This document shows positions 60,566 to 64,000 of a stretch of DNA of 64,000 nt, piece after piece; the stretch's first letter is position 1, and each line of letters begins with the position of its first letter. Under the pieces are notes generated by a model. The model did no database searches and was not told the origin of the DNA. It worked only from the letters and a program-made list of their open reading frames with translations. This DNA is from Deltaproteobacteria bacterium. Lineage in GTDB: Bacteria > Desulfobacterota > Desulfobulbia > Desulfobulbales > SURF-16. A program made the position numbers and the translations under genes. The stretch spans positions 1 to 64,000 of the forward strand of contig JACRCD010000021.1 of the NCBI GenBank assembly GCA_016219175.1, written 5' to 3'.

Positions 60566-62704
60566 TTATTTTGCAGGACGCGGGGCAAGCGCCAGCATGC
60601 CGCAACCCTTGACAAGGATAAGCCCGGCCGCGCCCCAGATGAGGCCGAGGAAGGGAATGAGCAGCAGACTGGTGATTAACGTGCCGCAGGCGGCGCCGAT
60701 GAGATCGGCGGAAAAGCTTCTGGCCGCAGCCGGGTTGCCACCTCCGCCCAGGGTCAGGGCCAGGGGGAACTGGCAGCCGCACAGCATGGATATGGCGAAC
60801 CCGTAGAGAAGAAAAAAGAGGGGCGGCAGGGTGTAGCCCGAGCTGGTCAGAACCAGCGGGAGAATGGCCATGAGCGCCATGAGGCAGACATCACAGGCCA
60901 GCAACCGTTGCCGGAGATTTCGACTGTGGCGGAAACGTTCCCCCAGCCAGGCTCCGGGAAGCAGACCGGCCAGGAAGACGGTGACCAGCAGACCGATCTG
61001 TTCGTAAACGTAACCGAAAAGGATCTGGTAGATAAAGATAACCAGCGTTTCACTGCCCATGATGACAAAACCGGTGGAAAAGAGGACAAGCTCCTCGCGC
61101 CGGCAACGGCCGAGATAGACAAGAAGCAGCAGGCAGGAGACAATGACAAACGGCGTGGGCGTGGTCTCGAAACGGGCGAACCATTGCTGAAACATGACTT
61201 GCAGCAGGAAGGGGGAAGTGTCGAGATTTGCCGGGGTGTCCGGTTGCAGATTTTCCCGCAGATAGTTAAGCCTCTCCTCTGTGATGTTGCCGCTGAAATA
61301 GCCGCTGATGAAGCTGGTCTCTATATTTTTGTTCCTGAGGAGCTCGGGGATATCGGTGTTGATGGGCAGTGAACCGCAGAGAAAAAAGATCTTATTGCCG
61401 GGCAGCAGCTGCACATGCTGGAAATGTTCTCTGGCGGTATGGTAAAGCGACGAAATTTTCAAACGCACATGCTCGGCCAGGTAGTTGTCAAAGCCCGCGA
61501 CACTGAAGGAAAAAATGCCACCCGGCTGCAGGTGATCCAGCGCCAGCCGGAAAAATTCGCTGGTGTAAAAGCGGTTGATCTGAAAGGTGTCGGGTTCCGG
61601 CAGGTTGATGATGATGGCGTCGTATCTGTCATCCGTAGAGGAGAGAAAGGCCCTGCCATCCTGATGGATGATGCGCAGGCCAGCAATCGGCGTCAGCAGT
61701 TTATAGTCCAGCTGGATATCGGTTAGCTTACGGTCGATCTCCAGGTAGTCAACCCGGTCCGGCTGGTACTTGGCAACCTCCTTGAACATGCCGCCCTCCG
61801 CGCCGATGAGCAGGATGGTGCGTGGTCTGGCAAGCTGCGACAGGGGAAAATGAATCGTTTCTTCGTCCAGACTCTGGTTGTGGCTGCTGAAGATGGGGGC
61901 GCCATCGACAAAGATGGTCAGCTGTTCCCTGTCTTGGTGCACGGTCAGCCGGCCATAGCGCGATTCCTCGTAATGGACCAGTTGCCCTTCAAGGGGGGCA
62001 AGGGATTGGTGTTCAAGCAGCAGGCCGAGAAGCAGAAGCGCCAGGGCGGTTGCCGTTGCCAGTATGGGTAGAGGGCGGATTCGTTGCTTGACGGAGAAAA
62101 GCAGGACGGCGGCAACCAGGAGAGGCAGGTTGGCCAGAAACACGGCCTGCAGGGGAGTGAGCCACAAAACCAGGATAAAGGAAAACAAGGCGCCGCCGCT
62201 GACATCCCCCAAGCTGTCAAGCAGGTAGATGCGTGCCCCCGGATAATCCGGATATCGGCTGCGCAGGACGTAGAGACTGTACGGCAACAGGAAACCGTTC
62301 ATGATGCCGTAGGGCGCGGTGAAGAGAAAGATTGAGGCCATGGTCGGATAGAAGCCGACCTCGGCGCCATGCAGGAAGATGATATCCCGCAGGGTGCGGA
62401 TGGCCAGGATCTCGAGAACGGCCAGGGCGGCGAGCAGCAGGGAGCAAAAGGCCAGGCGGTTGATGTCCGCCGGTTGCCGGCGGCTTGCCAGCAGAGCCAG
62501 CCGGGAACCGATGCCGCCCAGGATGAGCCAGGAAAAAAAGATCAGGGCAATGGTGAATTCATTGCCCTGAAATTGGGCCAGAAACTCCCGGACCAGCACC
62601 AGCTGCACTACCACCGAAGAAATACCGGTGGCGATGACGACCCGGCTGACCCCCTGTCCCGGGTTATTCGCTGAAGTGCTGAACTTGATAGGTCTGTACC
62701 TCAA
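60566..62704 (-). CDS. Membrane protein fused to a spermidine-synthase-like domain
   Basis: This 712-residue protein has N-terminal membrane helices (30-205), a spermidine/spermine-synthase-like domain (about 230-440; LLIGAEGGMFKEVAKYQPDRVDYLEID, landmark; DDRYDAIIINLPEPDT) and further helices (490-710). The first half of the SAM-type fold is recognisable, with an acidic DYLEID loop, so it may bind decarboxylated or normal SAM. Such double-membrane spermidine-synthase proteins are common beside AmmeMemoRadiSam genes in this group. The start overlaps the Memo-AMMECR1 gene end by 41 bases. Confidence 0.85.
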   Translation of the reverse strand: MRYRPIKFSTSANNPGQGVSRVVIATGISSVVVQLVLVREFLAQFQGNEFTIALIFFSWLILGGIGSRLALLASRRQPADINRLAFCSLLLAALAVLEILAIRTLRDIIFLHGAEVGFYPTMASIFLFTAPYGIMNGFLLPYSLYVLRSRYPDYPGARIYLLDSLGDVSGGALFSFILVLWLTPLQAVFLANLPLLVAAVLLFSVKQRIRPLPILATATALALLLLGLLLEHQSLAPLEGQLVHYEESRYGRLTVHQDREQLTIFVDGAPIFSSHNQSLDEETIHFPLSQLARPRTILLIGAEGGMFKEVAKYQPDRVDYLEIDRKLTDIQLDYKLLTPIAGLRIIHQDGRAFLSSTDDRYDAIIINLPEPDTFQINRFYTSEFFRLALDHLQPGGIFSFSVAGFDNYLAEHVRLKISSLYHTAREHFQHVQLLPGNKIFFLCGSLPINTDIPELLRNKNIETSFISGYFSGNITEERLNYLRENLQPDTPANLDTSPFLLQVMFQQWFARFETTPTPFVIVSCLLLLVYLGRCRREELVLFSTGFVIMGSETLVIFIYQILFGYVYEQIGLLVTVFLAGLLPGAWLGERFRHSRNLRQRLLACDVCLMALMAILPLVLTSSGYTLPPLFFLLYGFAISMLCGCQFPLALTLGGGGNPAAARSFSADLIGAACGTLITSLLLIPFLGLIWGAAGLILVKGCGMLALAPRPAK

Positions 62705-64000
62705 TTCTGCCGCTCTGCCAGGCGTTTGGGCTCAGCCCTGCCTTCTGGCAGAGGTGGCTCAGGAAATCCTCGGTCCTGGGCAGCTGCTCCCAGACCTGGG
62801 GCAGAAAGGTGGAGCCGGCCATGCCGTCCCGCAGGATGACGCCATCGACATTCGGACGAAGTTTGGCCAGCAGGTCCTTACCATCTGTGTAGGCCAGGGG
62901 CTGGGGGTCGGTGAGAATGCTCACCTCAATATCGATTTCGTTGAATTCACTGCTCGTGAGCGGCGGGAACCTGGGATCGCCAAAGGCGGCGTTGACGGCA
63001 TTGCGGCGGATGCCCGTGGCAATGGACTCAACAGGGGCAATGGTGCCGATGCAGCCCCGCAGCTGTCCATGCCGGTGCAGGGTGACAAAGGTGCCGCGGT
63101 CCTGCTGAAAAATCCGGTCTCGCATCTGGTCCTCATTTTTTTTCCGCTCATCCGCGGCAACGCTCAGGCCAAGCCTGTGGGCGATGGTCAGGCGGACCAG
63201 GGTGAGCAGAATTTTTCCCTGCTCGGCAGAGATGGCATGAGCTGTGTCGTTCTTGTTGTCCATGTTTGTAGTATCTCCGTAAAAAGCGATGGCCGCATAG
63301 CCGACCACCCTGTCGCGGTCTCCGGCGGTGTCGCCGCTGTTGGCGTAATGAAGAAGCACGGGTTTCCAGTTCTGACGCCGGGCGAGATTGATCAACACCT
63401 GCAAGGGGAATGATCCGCAGGCGCTGTTGTCGTTTTTTGCCAGGGATTGCGCGTCAAGACCCAGGATGTGGCTGATGGTCCGCTGGTCCCTGCTTTCCGC
63501 CTCACGGTAGGGGAGGTAGTGGGACAGATCGGAGCTGACAACCAGCAGGGTTTTGGGGTTAAGCAGGGGTTCCAGGGCCGAGGTTATGGGCTCTGAACTG
63601 CCTGGTCCCAGGACAACCGGCACCAGGGCAAAGTCGCCGATAAGATACTGGAGAAAAGGCAGGATGACCTCAAGGGAGTGTTCGGTGTCCTCAGCCCCCC
63701 TGATGGGACGGAACAGTTCTTTCTGCTGCAGCAGCCTGCCGGCATCGGCATGGAGGGCTATCGAGCCCAGCGGGGTGCGGTAGCTGTCCGTATCGCTGAT
63801 ACCCCCGTTTAATAAGCCGATCCGGTGATCCGGGCCAAGCAGGATCACCTTGTCAAACTGATTTTTTTCCAGCACAAGCGCGGCGTGGGCCGCCGTGGGT
63901 CCTGAGTAGATATAGCCGGCATGGGGCAGAATGAGAGCCTTCAGGGTTTGGCCGGCCGGTTTCGCAAAGGCGCCCTGCCGGGCCTGGCCGCAGAGTCGCG
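62664..64000 (-). CDS. amrB: Memo-like (AmrB) and AMMECR1-like (AmrA) fusion, 5' partial
   Basis: The frame is open through the right window edge, so the N-terminus is missing. The visible N-terminal part is Memo-like: LILPHAGYIYSGPTAAHAA, LLGPDHR, TEHSLEVILPFLQ, VVSSDLSHYL and the Cys of NSACG. The C-terminal 190 residues are AMMECR1-like (FVTLHRHGQLRGCIGTIAP, DPRFPPLTSSEF, EDFLSHLCQKAGL). The two parts are separate genes in many species and fused here. It is the first gene visible of an operon with the spermidine-synthase-like, radical SAM and DUF2784 genes. Its role is an unassigned part of the radical SAM-dependent system. Confidence 0.9.
   Translation of the reverse strand, partial: RLCGQARQGAFAKPAGQTLKALILPHAGYIYSGPTAAHAALVLEKNQFDKVILLGPDHRIGLLNGGISDTDSYRTPLGSIALHADAGRLLQQKELFRPIRGAEDTEHSLEVILPFLQYLIGDFALVPVVLGPGSSEPITSALEPLLNPKTLLVVSSDLSHYLPYREAESRDQRTISHILGLDAQSLAKNDNSACGSFPLQVLINLARRQNWKPVLLHYANSGDTAGDRDRVVGYAAIAFYGDTTNMDNKNDTAHAISAEQGKILLTLVRLTIAHRLGLSVAADERKKNEDQMRDRIFQQDRGTFVTLHRHGQLRGCIGTIAPVESIATGIRRNAVNAAFGDPRFPPLTSSEFNEIDIEVSILTDPQPLAYTDGKDLLAKLRPNVDGVILRDGMAGSTFLPQVWEQLPRTEDFLSHLCQKAGLSPNAWQSGRIEVQTYQVQHFSE

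Overview
The window looks like a chromosomal segment from a Desulfobacterota (deltaproteobacterial, Desulfobulbales-like) bacterium. The evidence is a mix of a PEP-CTERM protein, a dockerin-bearing multiheme cytochrome c, an AmmeMemoRadiSam cluster, dense c-di-GMP and cyclic-nucleotide signalling genes, a sigma-54 promoter and regulator, and a three-subunit biotin-dependent acyl-CoA carboxylase. The taxon is an inference from gene content. No rRNA, tRNA or CRISPR array was seen.

Positions 1-15.8 kb (all minus strand) hold an accessory array that I consider the most interesting part. Exported lipoproteins or periplasmic proteins sit directly upstream of RTX-type proteins with antibacterial-looking N-terminal enzymes. 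Read in the direction of transcription: lipoprotein A, a broken lipase copy, lipoprotein B, a class-3 lipase with a cut-off RTX tail, a protein with two LprI/DUF1311 lysozyme-inhibitor-like domains, a giant GH24-like lysozyme-RTX protein split by one in-frame TGA, a small lipoprotein, and the start of an RTX-associated protein with a His/Cys permuted-papain-like head. Three genes are coupled by ATGA overlaps. The layout suggests effector-immunity pairs exported by a type I secretion system encoded elsewhere.

Positions 16-24.7 kb carry a Tat-exported superoxide dismutase behind a textbook sigma-54 promoter, a parvulin foldase, a cohesin-like PEP-CTERM protein next to a dockerin-tailed four-heme cytochrome, a YihY/BrkB membrane protein and a PilZ protein. 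Positions 24.7-31.5 kb carry two candidate conflict modules: a UvrD-like helicase with ankyrin repeats, and a two-gene operon whose large protein joins a ParA-like domain to an AAA/STAND-like ATPase.

Positions 31.7-37.9 kb are one operon: PadR repressor, LolD-like ATPase, FtsX-type permease, LolA-like protein and outer-membrane barrel. A REP hairpin pair lies inside the barrel gene's 5' end. Positions 38-50 kb are a signalling block: 3'-5' exonuclease, cNMP/CBS/DUF294 protein, two HD-GYP sensors flanking a PilZ-PAS-PAS-sigma-54 activator, a cNMP-gated methyltransferase, a PilZ protein and a cNMP-GAF protein whose gene overlaps the carboxylase operon (50.1-53.8 kb). Positions 54-58.7 kb hold an acidic protein, two CsgG/FlgO-like proteins (one with a thrombospondin-type-3 Cys/Asp-rich tail) and a putative outer-membrane barrel. 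Positions 58.9-64 kb hold the AmmeMemoRadiSam cluster with a membrane-bound spermidine-synthase-like protein and a DUF2784 protein.
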